A stretch of DNA of 64,000 nucleotides from Hygrocybe punicea (GCA_963556145.1 OY744468.1:2976001-3040000), one strand, 5' to 3'. Shown: positions 11,284 to 24,383, numbered from the stretch's first letter. Numbers and translations: made by a program. The notes: generated from the sequence alone by a model not told the origin.

Positions 11284-12862
11284 TCAACCCCCTAAATTCA
11301 GTTCCAGGTCCAATTGTCTCGCAAGTTCCAAATCCTGGTCTTCCTGCTGCTTGCGCCTGGCGGCTTCTTCCTCTGCTTGGAGTAAAGCTTGTTTGCGAGA
11401 ATCGATCACGTGGGATGTTCCAGTGGGAGGCTGTCGACCGCGTGGTGGAGAGCCTGGGAGCGGGAGGGGTGATGCGTATCGAGTGTGGAGGAAGGGATCT
11501 GGGAGAGGTGAGGAGTCGTTCCAAGTGTATGGAGGGGGCGGTTGTTGCGTAGGAGGTGTTGCGTTGTTGTAGTGGGAGGAATAGGCGACTGGTGCTTGGG
11601 GGACGGGGAATGATATCGTTGCGGTATATTCACGTGGTTGTGGTTGAAGTTGTGGTTGTGGCGAGCGGTCAAGTCCTGTGGTTGGCGCCTGGTATGGTGG
11701 CTGGTGGGGTGGGGTGAGATTTGGAAGGTATCCGGTGTCTAATAAATGGGGAGCGAGGGATGGTTGGGAGCTGGATTGGTGGCGTGCTTGTGTGGGGTGT
11801 TTGGGCGGGCGGGAGGATGAGAGAGACGAGAATTGATGGCCCGGCCGGAGGGTGGAAGGAAGTGACGGCGATGAAACTTGCTGTCGTACCAAGTATGGGT
11901 TGGCAGGAGGTAATTCGTTGGGGGCTGGTAGAAGAGGGTAGTCGTGGCGTTGAATAGGCGGGGAAGACGATGAACGTGAAGACTGGGGATGCCTGTGTGT
12001 TACTCCGGCGCCGGGGAGAAGTGTCGACGGTATGACGGGGGGTACTGCATCTGGGTTTGGTGGAAGAAGATGGTCCTGGCGTTGTTGTACCGATGGGGAT
12101 GGGGTTGAGGGAGATGAGCGTGGGCGCGGAGGCGAACCCGACGGTGGGCCCAGGTAATTTGTCATTGGGATTGCGGAAACATCTGGACGTGCAAACCCTG
12201 ATGGGCCGGGACTATGCGAGGGGGAGGATTGAGAAGTCTTTGGGGGAGTCTTTGGAGCAGGGCGCCACAGCCTTTCTGATGGGTTGAGCTTGGAGGGTCT
12301 TCTGTTCAAGGGGTTTTTGGTAAAAACGGCGAGGGAGTTTTTCGGTGGGCCATGTGCATAGAAAGTCATTTCTAGATAAAGTTCGCCGCGGTTGACACCA
12401 TTGGTCGTTAATTGTACCCAATCTGGAAAAGAGGAGTGAACTTGAAAGTAAGCATCGAGTCATGGTGCAGGGTGGTTGGAACGTACCATCAAACTCTCCT
12501 GATTTTAATGTTTCTGATATATCCACCTTTCCTTGACCTATTGGAGTAACGTGGTAAGAGATAGATGGGTATGAATTTAATGGTAGAGTACCTAGAATGT
12601 CATCTGTCTTGGATTCCTTTGACCAGCAAGATACCTCCAATATTCTGTTCTTTTCTTTCGAGTCCTTCATGACTGGAACGCGTATTTCTGCATCCCATAC
12701 TGGGTGCTGACCGCCTTTGATATCGACTGGAGTGCGATATGGTGTTCCGTTGAGTGATATCTGGGCGAAAGCGTCTTGCTTGTAGAAGGAGTGTTTGTCG
12801 TTTAGATGTCTGGCTTTGAGAACGACGACGATTAGGGTTCCGAGTTCTTGCTCGATTGACAT
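11284..12862 (-). CDS. C2-domain protein, Fic1/Inn1-like (cytokinesis)
   Basis: Likely acts at the cell-division site: Fic1/Inn1 proteins couple a membrane-binding C2 domain with Pro-rich SH3-ligand tails during septum ingression. Exons 12862-12487 and 12422-11284 (64-bp intron) give 504 residues. The C2 domain spans about residues 6-150 (GTLIVVVLKARHL ... GGQHPVWDAEIRVPV ... LEVSCWSKE ... ELYLEMTFYAHG). The remainder is Pro/Ser-rich and disordered, with many PxxP motifs, and ends in a short coiled coil (QALLQAEEEAARRKQQEDQ). The ATG at 12862 was chosen because it sits just before the C2 fold. The name rests on architecture, so another fungal C2 scaffold is possible. Confidence 0.68.
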
Positions 12863-13351
12863 GTTTTTGCTGCTGCTGAGCGCTGAGCAATGACTGTATA
12901 AAGTTATAAGGCTAAGGCTATGTGTAGTGGCTGTCACGGTTGTCACTGCGGAAAAGACAGATCTTATCTGATTTGCTCAGATCTCGGATTCAATCACTTC
13001 TGTTTGATTTTCCAGGTGACCAAGCGTCACACACGATTCGCTTACCTATCTCTCCCTTCACCTGCTAGAAAATCATCATTCTAAATACACCAACTCCTTT
13101 GAAAATGCCCATTAAACCTTTCGTTGCACAGATTGTCTGTCACGCAAAGTGTTGCGAAGTAACGATCTTATCTATTTCTGCTATCGGACTTCGGGTGCTC
13201 GGCGGCTTAGAAATACACAGCCACCATGCACAAATGGAGCCGTGATTGCGTATGTCTGATATGTCAGCGGATTCAGGTGTGCGTGCCTTGCGGTATGAGC
13301 CTGAGGGATGAATATAAAAGACCCAGGCAAGTCGTGTATTTCTCCGTCGAC
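12863..13351. promoter_or_regulatory. Divergent promoter region of the Fic1-like and Yor1-like genes
   Basis: About 490 bp between the two divergent ATGs. A TATA-like AATATAAAAG at 13311-13320 lies about 35 bp before the transporter ATG. GAGCGCTGAGCA at about 12878-12891 repeats the AGCGCT motif seen upstream of the WW-kinase. Confidence 0.45.
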
Positions 13352-16300
13352 ATGGCTGACCATGACTCCGACCCCAAGCAGTCACGCCACGACGGTCATC
13401 AGCAACGGTACGTATCATCAACCGCATTACTCCCCTTCACTTTTCATCCCAATCTTCAAAGCTTTTTCCACCGACTCTTCTCCAAGAACGAGCCGCCTCC
13501 CCCAAAGCCCTCCGTCGATGACTCTCTCCTCATACCCGAGTCTACTGCAGGGTGGTTCAGTCAATTGACTTTCGGCTGGATAACCCCTCTCCTCTCACTG
13601 GGTTATGCTCGACCCCTCGAGGCATCCGACTTATACAAGCTTCAAGACGACCGGGCTGCCGCATATATCGCTCAAAAGATCACCTCTTCTTTCGAGGCAC
13701 GTCAGAGGGCCGCAGACGCGTATAATGCTCGCCTGGCCAACGGTGACGTGAAACCAGGTTGGAGAGTTATCTTTTGGTTACTTCGCGGCAACAGGAAGGA
13801 AATGGAGAAGCAGTGGAGAGAGAAAGGCGGTAAGAAAAAAGCGAGCCTGGTGTATGCTATGAACGATAGCATCAAGTGGTGGTTTTGGTCAGGCGGCGTA
13901 TTAAAGGTAATAGGCGACACCGCTCAGGTCACCAGTCCTTTGGTAGTAAAAGTAAAGAAACATCATTAGTCTCCTTTCCCGTCCTACAACGCTGATATTC
14001 AATGCAGGCGATCATCACCTACACGAGCGAATCATATTTTGAACATCGTGATCCGGGTTTGGCCTCTAAAGTCCCCTCCATCGGGAAAGGCATCGGCTTG
14101 ATTCTCGCTCTGCTCGCTCTCCAGCTCATCTCATCCATCTGCTCACACCATTTCTTCTACCGAAGCACTTCAACCGGCGTCCTCCTCAGAGGTGGCCTCA
14201 TCACCGCAATATACGACCGCTCTCTACGTCTCACCGCTCGTGCCCGCTCAACTCTCTCAAACGGGAAACTAGTCAACCACATCTCCACTGACGTCTCCCG
14301 CATCGATTTCTGTTGCGGTTTCTTCCACATGGCTTGGTCCTCGCCTATCCAGATGGTCATCTGCATTATCCTCCTCTTGCTGAACCTGGGGCCCAGTGCA
14401 CTCGCTGGATTCGCCATCTTCGTTCTCGCCACCCCCCTACAAACGGTTGCCATAAAGAGATTATTCAAGTTGCGACAGGTCAGCATGCAGTGGACTGATA
14501 AACGTGCCAAACTACTCCAGGAGCTGCTCGGCGGAATGAAAATTATCAAGTTCTTTGCCTGGGAAATTCCCTTTCTCAAGCGCATATTTGGATACAGGCA
14601 AAAGGAAATGCGGTAAAACGGCATCTCTCTGTTGCCCCTCGTTGAATTATTGAACATAACATTTCTTTTGTTTCGTCAGATACATTCGGTCGTTGCTCGT
14701 CATTCGCTCAGCATTTAGTGCCGTCGCGATGTCCTTGCCTGCTCTCGCCTCCGTGTTAGCCCTTGTCACTTACTCTCTCACGCGGCACCGTTTAGAGCCA
14801 GCCGTCATCTTTACCTCCTTAACCTTGTTCAACTTACTCAGGTTGCCCATGATGCTTCTCCGTGCGTATCCTTTCAAATGTCTTTCTGGCTTTCCGCTGA
14901 CTTGGGCCTCAAAACAAAACAAAAAGCCGTGTCCTTCAGCGCTATCGCCGATGCAGCAAGTGCAACACAGCGTCTCTATGCTGTGTTCGAGGCAGAGACC
15001 CTCTCCGAGACACACACCACAGACCTCGATTTGCCTTGCGCCATTCAAGTCCAGGGCGCTTCGTTCACTTGGGACACCCCACCCCCAGAAATCCAGGATA
15101 CAAAGAAACTGAAACGCCACTCCAAAGCAGCAGTCCTCGCGCAAGCCGCCGCCGCCACCGCCGCCGCCGAAAAGGCTGCAGCGCAAATCAAGGCCGACGA
15201 GGAAAACCTATTCAAGATGGAGGACATCAATTTGGTGATCCCAAGAGAGAAGCTGGTGGCGATCGTTGGGCCCGTCGGTACTGGGAAGACATCTCTTTTG
15301 CAAGGTATCATTGGCGAGATGCGCAAGACTGCTGGGACGATCACGTTTGGTGGGTCCGTTGCGTATTGTCCGCAGATTGCTTGGATACAGGTGATTCGCC
15401 GATTCACTCCCCATTTTTTGAAAATTAATTCTCCAAAAAAGAATGCTACTATCCGCGAGAATATCTGTTTCGGTCGGCCTTTTGAAGAGGAACGGTACTG
15501 GAACGCCGTTCGAAATGCCTGTTTGGAACCTGATTTGGAAATGCTTCCCAATGGAGACCTTACTGAAGTTGGGGAAAAGGTTGGCGTTTTGAAAGTTCAG
15601 AAAGCATTATGTGCTGACGTTTACTGACCCGTAGGGGTAAATGCAACTCCCAGTTCACGCTAATTTTAATATCGTTGACAACGTTTGATGATGTCACAGA
15701 ATTTCACTATCGGGTGGTCAGAAGCAGCGAGTCAATATCTGCCGAGCCGTATACTGTGACACTGACATTCAAATATTCGATGTACGCCTTGTTGTTTTTC
15801 GATTTCTTCCAACTCCTGAACTTTTTTTTTTTGGTGGGGATTCCTCCAGGATCCCTTGTCTGCCCTCGACGCACATGTCGGCAAAGCCGTCTTTCAGAAC
15901 ATTTTTCAAGACCATTCATCCAAAAAGACACGCGTTCTCGTCACCCACGCTCTTCATTTCCTCCCACACGTTGACTACATCGTCGCTGTCGTGGACGGCC
16001 GAATCACTGAACGCGGGACCTATTCCGAGCTCATGGCGAACCATGGTGACTTTTCCAAGTTCATTACTGAATTCGGGTCCCAGGAAGACGGAACTGAGGG
16101 TATGGGGGCGGCAGATAATGGCAGTGGCGGGGCCGGTGACGAAAAGAAGGAGGACAAGGAGAATAGATACACTCCTGGGGCGGGAATAATGCAAACGGAG
16201 GAAAGGAATATAGGTGCGGTCAGTGGGACTGTGTATCGGCAGTACATGTCGGCTGGCAATGGTCGGATTGTAGTTCCCATCTTGTTTCTGTCGGTGGTGT

Positions 16301-19083
16301 TGTTTCAGGTTACTTCAGTCATGTGGTCGTATTGGTTCGTATTGTTCTACTTACTAGAAAACCTGACTTTTGACGTTTTATTTCACCGCAGGCTCGTGTA
16401 TTGGCAGGAACTGTACGGCGTTCCCTGATTTTTGTTTTTGTTTTTGAATCACCTGATGATAATTTGGGTTCGCAGGCGATGGCACCAATCGCAAGCATTC
16501 TATGTACGTGCTTCTGTTTGCGGGTCAACGTTTTTTTCCCCCTGAGTCATTCTTTTTTAGATGGGTATCTTCGCTGGTCTGGGTGTCGCTCAAGCCGTCT
16601 CCTCGTTCCTCGTGGGTGGCGCATTTGCCGCACTTACATATTTTTCTTCTCAACGTTTGCATGGAGTAAGTTGCTTGTCTGCGCGTGTATGGTGCTTCAT
16701 TGTATTGAACAAAAATTCACTTTTGTGCTCTTAGGATGCACTTAAACGAGTCATGCACGCCCCAATGTCCTTCTTTGATACTACTGTGACTATTCTTTTT
16801 CTTTGGACTTAATGTTCGTTTAGCTCACCCCCGTGGACAGCCTCTTGGCCGAATCATGAATCGTTTTTCGAAAGGTGACTTCAAATTCTATGGACATTGA
16901 TGCTAAAAATAACGTTGGCGTTCCCAGATATTGATACGATCGACAATATCCTTGGAGGTCATTTGTTTTCTCATATCATATGGGTTCTTGAAGTCAACAA
17001 TTTTTTTTTTCTGGTGTAGATTCGTTACGAATGTTTGTTACGACGCTTTCGTCCATTGTTGGCGCTATTATCTTGGTTTCCATCATCCTTCCTTGGTTCC
17101 TCATCCCTGTCTTCTGCATCCTAGTTTGTTACGCGTATGCTGCCTACTTCTATCGGTCCAGCGCTAGGGAATTGAAGGTTTGTCGCACCTGTTTCTGAGG
17201 AGATCTTGGCTAAGCAGTTTGGGATTATTTTAGCGACTCGGTAAATCTTGGCTCAACTTTTCTTGTATGTGATCAAGGGCCGCTGACATCGCTGGTGAAT
17301 AGATGCGATCTTGCGGTCTTCCTTGTATTCCCACTTCTCTGAGTCCCTTTCTGGTCTCGCAACTATTCGAGCTTATGGAGAGGCAGAGCGTTTTCGTTTG
17401 GAGAACGAAGAACGAGTCAATATTGAGAATCGGTAAGCATTAGCACCCGCATTCATGTTGTCCATTGGACACTGATGACCACCACCACCCAAGAGCGTAT
17501 TGGTTAACCGTCACCAACCAGGTACGTCCTCTGCCTTTTCCTACCTACGTGAACATGGGCTTACGATGCACCATATAAGCGTTGGCTGGGTATACGAATT
17601 GACTTTCTCGGCGCAATGCTAACTTTCGCCGTTTCGGTCCTCGCTATCGCGACCAGATTCAAAATAAGTCCAGCCCACACTGGGTTGACTTTATCTTATA
17701 TCCTCTCGGTGCAACAAGCGTTTGGCTGGATGGTACGACAAAGCGCCGAAGTGGAGAACAACATGAATTCGGTGGAACGCATTGTACACTATGGGCAGGA
17801 AATCGAGCAAGAGGCGCCACATGAATTAACCGACAACCGAGTTCACGCAAGTTGGCCTTCCGAGGGCCGCATTGAGCTGAAGGATGTAGTGTTGAGCTAC
17901 CGCCCGGAACTCCCGGCGGTTCTCAAGGGATTGTCCATGTCTGTACGGGGTGGAGAAAAGATTGGCGTCGTTGGACGGTGAGTCATTGGCGCGCGTGCGT
18001 GCGGGGGATTGAATATCGCTGATTTCGAAACATTAATGGTAACGCAGAACTGGGGCTGGGAAATCGTCGATGATGACGGCGCTCTACCGACTTGTCGAAT
18101 TGACATCGGGCTCGATATCAATTGACGGCGTGGATATCTCGACGATCGGACTCACTGACCTACGGAACAGTCTGTCTATCATCCCTCAGGATCCTGTAAG
18201 CGTCCGATTTGGTGATTAGTTTTGTGTTGCTACTGCTTACACCTTCGAACCTTGTTATAAACCAAAGCTCTTGTGTAAGTGTTTTCTTGTTTGAGGTTGT
18301 CGTTGAGGTTCATTCGGCGGCATATTGAAAATCTATTGTGGATGTATATAGTTTCGGGAACGTTACGCAGCAATCTGGACCCGTTCGACCTCCACAGTGA
18401 CGCACAACTATGGGATGCTTTGAGGAGATCCTACTTGGTGGAGACGACGAAGCATACCTCTATGGATACGTCAGAAGACGGGCAAGATACTTCTATCAAT
18501 CGTTTTACTCTGGATAGTCCAGTTGAAGAGGAGGGCAGCAATCTATCCATTGGACAGGTGAGTATTTGTTTGGTGCAGAGGTCAAAAGGCTCATTTCTTG
18601 GGGTGCAGCGCTCCTTGGTATCGCTCGCGCGAGCATTAGTGAAAAATACTAAAATAATCATCCTTGATGAAGCCACGGCGTCTGTCGACTATGAAACGGA
18701 TAGGAAGATCCAAGACACCATCGCAAGCGAGTTTGAGGACCGTACCATATTGTGTATTGCACGTGAGTACCCTCGCAAAACAGCCGGATCGTTATGCATA
18801 TATGTTTTCTTCCCCTGAATTTTTCGCAACTTGACACAGACCGTCTGCGAACCGTCATAGCCTACGATAGGATCTGTGTCCTTGACGCCGGTCAAATTGC
18901 GGTGCGTCTATAGAATTTTCGTGTTCGGGGAAGTTGTTTGCCTTACGTTTATTTGTTTAGGAATTTGACACTCCCACCAATTTGTATGCGTTGCAAGATG
19001 GCATTTTTCGTGGAATGTGCGACCGATCCTCGATCTCTTCTGAAGACATCAGACTTGCGTCGAAGTTGAGAGAAGAAGACTGA
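13352..19083 (+). CDS. YOR1: ABCC-family transporter, Yor1-like, with 2-nt and 7-nt exons
   Basis: Full-length ATP-driven drug/anion exporter of the plasma membrane (1397 residues): TMD1, NBD1, TMD2, NBD2. NBD1 has Walker [10 protein letters not shown], signature LSGGQKQR and Walker B IFDDPLSALD. NBD2 has Walker A GAGKSS, a variant signature LSIGQ and Walker [13 protein letters not shown]. Twenty-six exons sum to a multiple of three: 13352-13407, 13462-13951, 14008-14612, 14680-14861, 14927-15390, 15442-15579, 15635-15636, 15700-15781, 15850-16334, 16392-16412, 16476-16503, 16561-16665, 16735-16785, 16841-16874, 16928-16957, 17020-17177, 17234-17240, 17303-17432, 17494-17521, 17580-17977, 18048-18195, 18268-18274, 18352-18557, 18609-18762, 18840-18901, 18961-19083. 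The first intron is a multiple of three and could be retained. An Ala/Lys-rich insert lies before NBD1. Confidence 0.88.
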
Positions 19084-19449
19084 ATGAACGTAAATGGGAA
19101 TTCTGGTGAAATGAGAATAATGAGAATAATGAGATCTATACAGCTTGTACAGTGTTGTGAGTAGAGTAGAGATATTGTTGGTATCCCCGGAAATGCGCAA
19201 TTGAACTGATGACCCGAAGTTGAATGATAGACATGTCCATATTTTGCAACTCGCTGATTTCAACAACTGGAAGAAATGCAAAAATATGTGGGGTAGTTTG
19301 TACAAAAATGGCAGATGAGATTTTTCGTAGATGTGAGTGTATCATGTCATTTTTGAAGGAGTCATATAATGGTGCGTCGAACTATCGCAAATATGCACCC
19401 TTCAAATGCTCCAGTGCGACCTATTATTCAAGGAGGCAAACGTCAAATC
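19084..19449. other. Convergent intergenic spacer
   Basis: Shared 3' region of the transporter and DBP6. Short ATGAGAATA/AATGAGAATA direct repeats near 19110-19130; otherwise nothing recognised. Confidence 0.5.
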
Positions 19450-21910
19450 TCACCAATTGGGAAGACGGGAGACCCTGACCTGATAGTGAGGAATCAGCGG
19501 TGCAACATCCTTTTCTGACACCTTCACTCTCTTAATTTTCTCCAGGTGGTCCGCGGCTTTCAGCATTGCCTTGAAATACCGAGCCTAATCGATAATATCT
19601 CATCAGAGGGAGATATTCTCAGCGTAGGCGGAAGAAGATCACACCTCTTGTTGTTCAACGAGTGTCCATGCATCTCCAGCCCTTCCGGCACGTGCCGTTC
19701 GACCAACTCGATGAACATATTTTCGCATGTCCACAGGTGCGTCGTAGCTCACAACGTGTGAGACATGGCTGATATCGATCCCACGTGATATGAGATCGGA
19801 ACACACAAGTCTGTTGATACATTGTGGTGATGTTAGCTCATCACAAAAAAAGAATACGGAAATGGGAAGCACAGCTGTATCTCCTGAGCCTTGAACTTGT
19901 CCAGGATGGATTTCCGTTCGCCTGCAGCAAGGTCACTCGAGTACGCGCGGACCACGAGCGGTCGGCAAAGTTTATCACTGCTGCCTTCTGCTCGGGATTT
20001 TTCAAAGAAATCGAAAAGCTGTACGAGGCGAGTTGTAGATTCTGCAGACTTCGTAAAGACAAGAGCATTTTGCACAGCATGCGAGTGGATGAGATGAAAG
20101 AGCATCAGTGGCTTTTGTGATGATTCACATATGATCATATGTTCCTGTAGCAAAAGCATTCAACGATTCAAATACAGAGGGGACACACAGAATCCTCACG
20201 GTGAGTGTCGCGGGCATGCTGAACCTCTCCATCACCACATCCATCAAGCGGTTCTCCCCTCCGTCGCCTGTCTTGCTTGCTTGAACCACAAAATACTTGG
20301 GGTGTCTTAATTCGAGAGCCGCAATCTTACCGGGATCGCGAGTAAGCGTTGCAGAGAAAAGTAGTTTTTGACATGACGATTCCTTCTTTTCGGATAAGGG
20401 AGATGAAGGGAAGGGGAGAAGATGGAGGAATGCGGGAGAGAGGGCATCTGGGCCAGGTAAACTTCGCGTGCCGGTATCACTGGGTCGTGGGGCAATCGGC
20501 CCGGCCTCTGTAAGGGGTGGTGGACGGGTGGCCGCCAATACTTGTGCTAGCCAATCTTGGAAAGATTGGGCAAGTAAGCGGTCAGCCTCGTCAATAACAA
20601 GGAAACGGAGATGTTGAAGCGAAAAATTCGGTGTCCCGTTCAAATGATCCGTAAGTCGTCCTGGCGTACAAATGAGGATATCAACCTTGCTAGAACCACC
20701 TCGGAGCCTGTCACCGAACCAATTCAATTAACATCGTTGAGTGTTTGACATGACCACTGACTGAGGTGATTTGTCGGCTACCAGCTGAGTTTGTTCGTGC
20801 ACAAATGAATGTTGCCCTGTCGCGGTGCCTGTCCCTTAAGGTTTAGGAAAACGAGCAATAGCAAAGAACAAAGACAGGCTTCCCTACTTTGAGACCACGT
20901 CCTTTCCCCATGGCCTCGAATGTTTCTCGTACTTGTAGTACGAGATCGCGTGTAGGGAGAATGATGAGAGCGCGAAGGCGAGTCACGATGCGGGAGCAAA
21001 GAATCTGTGTTCAGGTAAGAGTGATTTAGCTGGTATAGATAACAACTTACTTCGATGATGGGCAGCACATATGCAAGGGTCTTTCCACTTCCTGTAGGAG
21101 CTGATACACATACATCACGAGGAGGATCGTATGGAAGATATAGGGACCTTTGTAGAGGATCGGATGGAAGAAGAAAGGGTAAAAGTTTTGTTTGCACTGA
21201 AGAGACGAAGAATCAGGTACTGTTGGAAGAAACACTCGCAGGGATCAATCAATTGAGCGCACCTGCAAATAGCTCAGTGATTCCTAAATCTTTCAACCGT
21301 TTTCTTGTCTTCTCACTCAATCCCGTTGCAGAATCTTCCCCCTCCACAAAAACCGGTAGCGATGTTGCAGGATCTACGATCTCAGCATCCAGGAGACCCC
21401 GATCAAGGCCTTGAAGAGCGAGGACGGATTTTGACGGGGCGTCAGGGATTGCAGGTAACGGAAAGGAGGGAAGAGAGGCCACAGGCGTCGGGAACCTTGG
21501 AGAAACGATCCCCTTTTCCAAGGTCTCGGTCTGTACAATGAGATCGCATTCCATGTCCACATCGTAGTCAACTCCTGCAATTTTTCGTCGTTTCTTCGGC
21601 CTTTTCGTGTCTTTCATGACCACCTCATTGTCGGCTACCTCGATTTCATGAATGCCACTTCCACTGTTCTCTGTGTCACCGAGCTCGTCTTGGGAGCTGC
21701 TAGATTCATCTGATATCTGCCCAGCCGACTTGGCACCAGAAGTCTGAGGAAATGCAGATTTACGGATCTTTTTCCTTTCCTTTTTGCGCCGAAGATATCG
21801 TTGTTTCGCCTTCGTTTTTGTCTACGGAAATCTGGGAGTTTTATCAAGACTTTTATTTCATCCAGCAAGGAGTATACCTTTGTTTTCTCTACTGCCGATA
21901 TGGACACCAT
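19450..21910 (-). CDS. DBP6: DEAD-box RNA helicase Dbp6/DDX51 (ribosome biogenesis)
   Basis: Nucleolar ATP-dependent RNA helicase for 60S subunit assembly. Nine exons: 21910-21878, 21821-21263, 21196-21051, 21004 to about 20896, about 20834 to 20762, 20707-20200, 20144-19873, 19810-19645, 19584-19450; about 666 residues. Helicase motifs in order: APTGSGKT (I), ILPTRDLV (Ia), TPGRL (Ib), VIDEADRLL (II, DEAD), FSATL (III), LVFTKS (IV), SDLISRGID (V), [12 protein letters not shown] (VI). The N-terminal tail is Lys-rich. The junction between exons 4 and 5 is uncertain: the obvious donor after GRGLK (20887) puts the conserved TATGQHSF segment out of frame, and only weaker donors upstream (20895 or 20899) restore it. 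Confidence 0.85.
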
Positions 21911-22024
21911 TACTCCTGCATGGTATGAACTTGCAAGCTGAGGTTCATTTTCAAACTGAGATTTAATTAGTTCAACTCCGGTATTATGACTGATGGCTGA
22001 ATTTGGCGTCTCATTCAGTGAACC

Positions 22025-24383
22025 ATGTCACGGTCCAGTGACGCTGAGAGGTAATCATACCGTGAAGTCTCCCAGCTTGCGTTGAACGATCTGACAGAGC
22101 TCCCTTTAGGGCTGTCGGTATCGACATAGGCACCACCTGCTCGTGAGCGAGGTCACAGATTGGGCTCACTATTTCTCATCAACAACATCCCACAGGAGCG
22201 TCGGTATCTGGCACAATGATCGCTTTAAGATCATCGCTAACGATCGAGGAACTTCTACCACGACATCGTGTGTCTCGTTTTCGGACAACGGGTGGTTGGT
22301 TGGTGATGCCGCGATGCACCAATCCTCAATGAACCCTGTTAACACGTCTGTTTCATTCGGGTTTTACTGGCAATCCTCGGACAATGAACGGATTTTTCAG
22401 TATTACCTCCATGAAACGTTTTCTTGGCCGCACGTTCCATGATCCTGAAGTGCAAGAAGATATCAGGCACTTTCCCTTCAAAGTCTTCAACAAAGAAGGC
22501 AAGCCGTATTTTCAAGTCTTGCGCTACGGTGAACAGAGGTATTTTGTACGTATACGGTACCATTGTCGTTGGAAATGCAATGCACTTATTTCTTTCTAGT
22601 CGCCGGAAGAAATATTGGCGTTACTTCTTTTAAAGTTGAAGCACACGGCAGAGGCGTATGTTGGTGGTACCGTGGCCGCTGCTGTGATTGCTATTCCAGC
22701 CTGTTTCAACAGCTTGCAACGTCAGGCGATGAAAGACGCTGCTACCATCGCTGGTATCCGTGTTTTACGTCTCATCAGCGAGCCGGTGGCGGCCACCATT
22801 GCTTATGGTCTACGTTGGAATGTCGTTGATAGCAGTAACATTCTCGCCTTGGATATCGGTGGAGGATATTCCAATGTATCACTTTTGAGTTTCGAGGACG
22901 GAGTGTACCATGTCAAGTCTGTGGCTGGTAAAACTCGTATGGGGGGTGAGGATTTGGACAATCGTCTCGTGTACCACTTTGTTCAGGAGTTCAAGCGAAA
23001 GCATAAAAAAGGTGCATATCTTCTTTTCATCATTCCGATCCAGTTCCTCATCGATTTGCAGACTTGTCATCTAACGCTCGTGCTCTCTCTCGGTTGCGTA
23101 GGGCTTGTGAATGTGCCAAGACGACACTATCTTCTGCCGCCCAAACTTCCATCGAACTCGATTGCCTCTTCGAGGGCATCGACTTCCGCATATCTTTAAC
23201 TCGTACTCATTTTGAGAGGCTTTGCCTAGATATCGTCCAAAGCATCGTCCAGTTATTCGAGAAGGTCTGTCGTGATGCAAATATCGAAAAGTCTGAAGTG
23301 CAGGAGATCGTGTTGGTGGGTGGCTCGACACGCATCCCTTGTATCACCCAGGTTGTGTCCGACTTCTTCAACGGCAAGAATCCCAACAAGAGCATGATTC
23401 AGAGTGAAGCTGTCACTTGCGGCGCCGCAGCCCAGGCTGCTATTCTGTCTGGCAATAGTTCCCAAGTGACTCGAGGGGGTCTCCTTCTTGACGTCATTCC
23501 TCACTCCATTGGGTGTGTTTTATAGTTCGCATTGTCACCCTGTTCTTCCTCATCCACCTTCCTGATGATCCTAGAATCAGGACTTGGAAGGACCGTTACC
23601 TCCTGTGAGATTGTTTTCCTACTAGTGTTTGTCTGTTCTGATGTCTATTATGGTTCTAGCGATAACCCATATGGAGGTGACATGACTACCATCGTCAAAC
23701 GCAACACCACAATTCCGACGAAGACAACACAAACATTTTTGACATATTCTGACAACCAGACCAACGTACTGATCTCAGTGTTCGAGGGTGAACACGACAG
23801 CTTGGAACACAACCACCATCTTGGCGATTTCGAATTTTCCGGAATACCCCCCGCTGCTGCTGGATATCGCAACATCAAGGTAACTTTCGACGTTTATTGC
23901 GATGGTGACTTGGTTGTGGTTGCTGCCGATCAATCCTCCGGCAATTTGAAACAAATAGGCACTGGGAAGCGGGGGTTGTCTGCCCAGGAGATCGTGTGTA
24001 TGGTCGAGAACACCAAAAGCCTGATAGGTATTCTGGCCCATGATTCCTTGTTTCTATCTGACTAGTTTTTGGCAACAGACGAGGATCGGGCTGCTGCTGC
24101 TCGCATTACCGCCAAGAACAACCTCGAGGCATATAGCTACGGCCTCCGCGACCACTTGAGCGTCGCCGTGACGGACCTTGAGACTGCCATCAGCAACACC
24201 GCCTCATGGCTTGATGTATCACATGATGGCTCAGAGACAGAGTACAAGGAGAAGCTGGAGGAGCTCATAGCCCACGCCAAGTACGTAATGGTAGTTGTCT
24301 GCCTACTGAAACCGACATTGATTGTATCTTTTCATAGGGCAATTACACTGAAACTGTATACTGCTTCTGGAAACACAACCTAA
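22025..24383 (+). CDS. Divergent cytosolic Hsp70-type protein
   Basis: ATP-binding chaperone fold. Nine exons (22025-22050, 22110-22142, 22196-22345, 22401-22545, 22600-23011, 23062-23512, 23660-24027, 24079-24280, 24338-24383) give 610 residues. Motifs: [10 protein letters not shown] (phosphate 1), [36 protein letters not shown], then a substrate-binding region with [15 protein letters not shown] and [12 protein letters not shown]. Departures from canonical Hsp70: phosphate-2 motif reads [10 protein letters not shown] instead of DLGGGTFDVS, the lid is short and the EEVD tail is absent, so it is about 40 residues shorter than SSA-type proteins. It is divergent from DBP6 with only about 114 bp between ATGs. 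It could be a specialised co-evolved paralogue or a decaying copy, though no frame is broken. Confidence 0.82.

Noticed and set aside
13226..13351. Upstream in-frame ATG extending the transporter
   Set aside because: The added residues are Cys/Arg-rich and unlike the family N terminus, and they overlap the TATA-like promoter region; the ATG at 13352 fits better.
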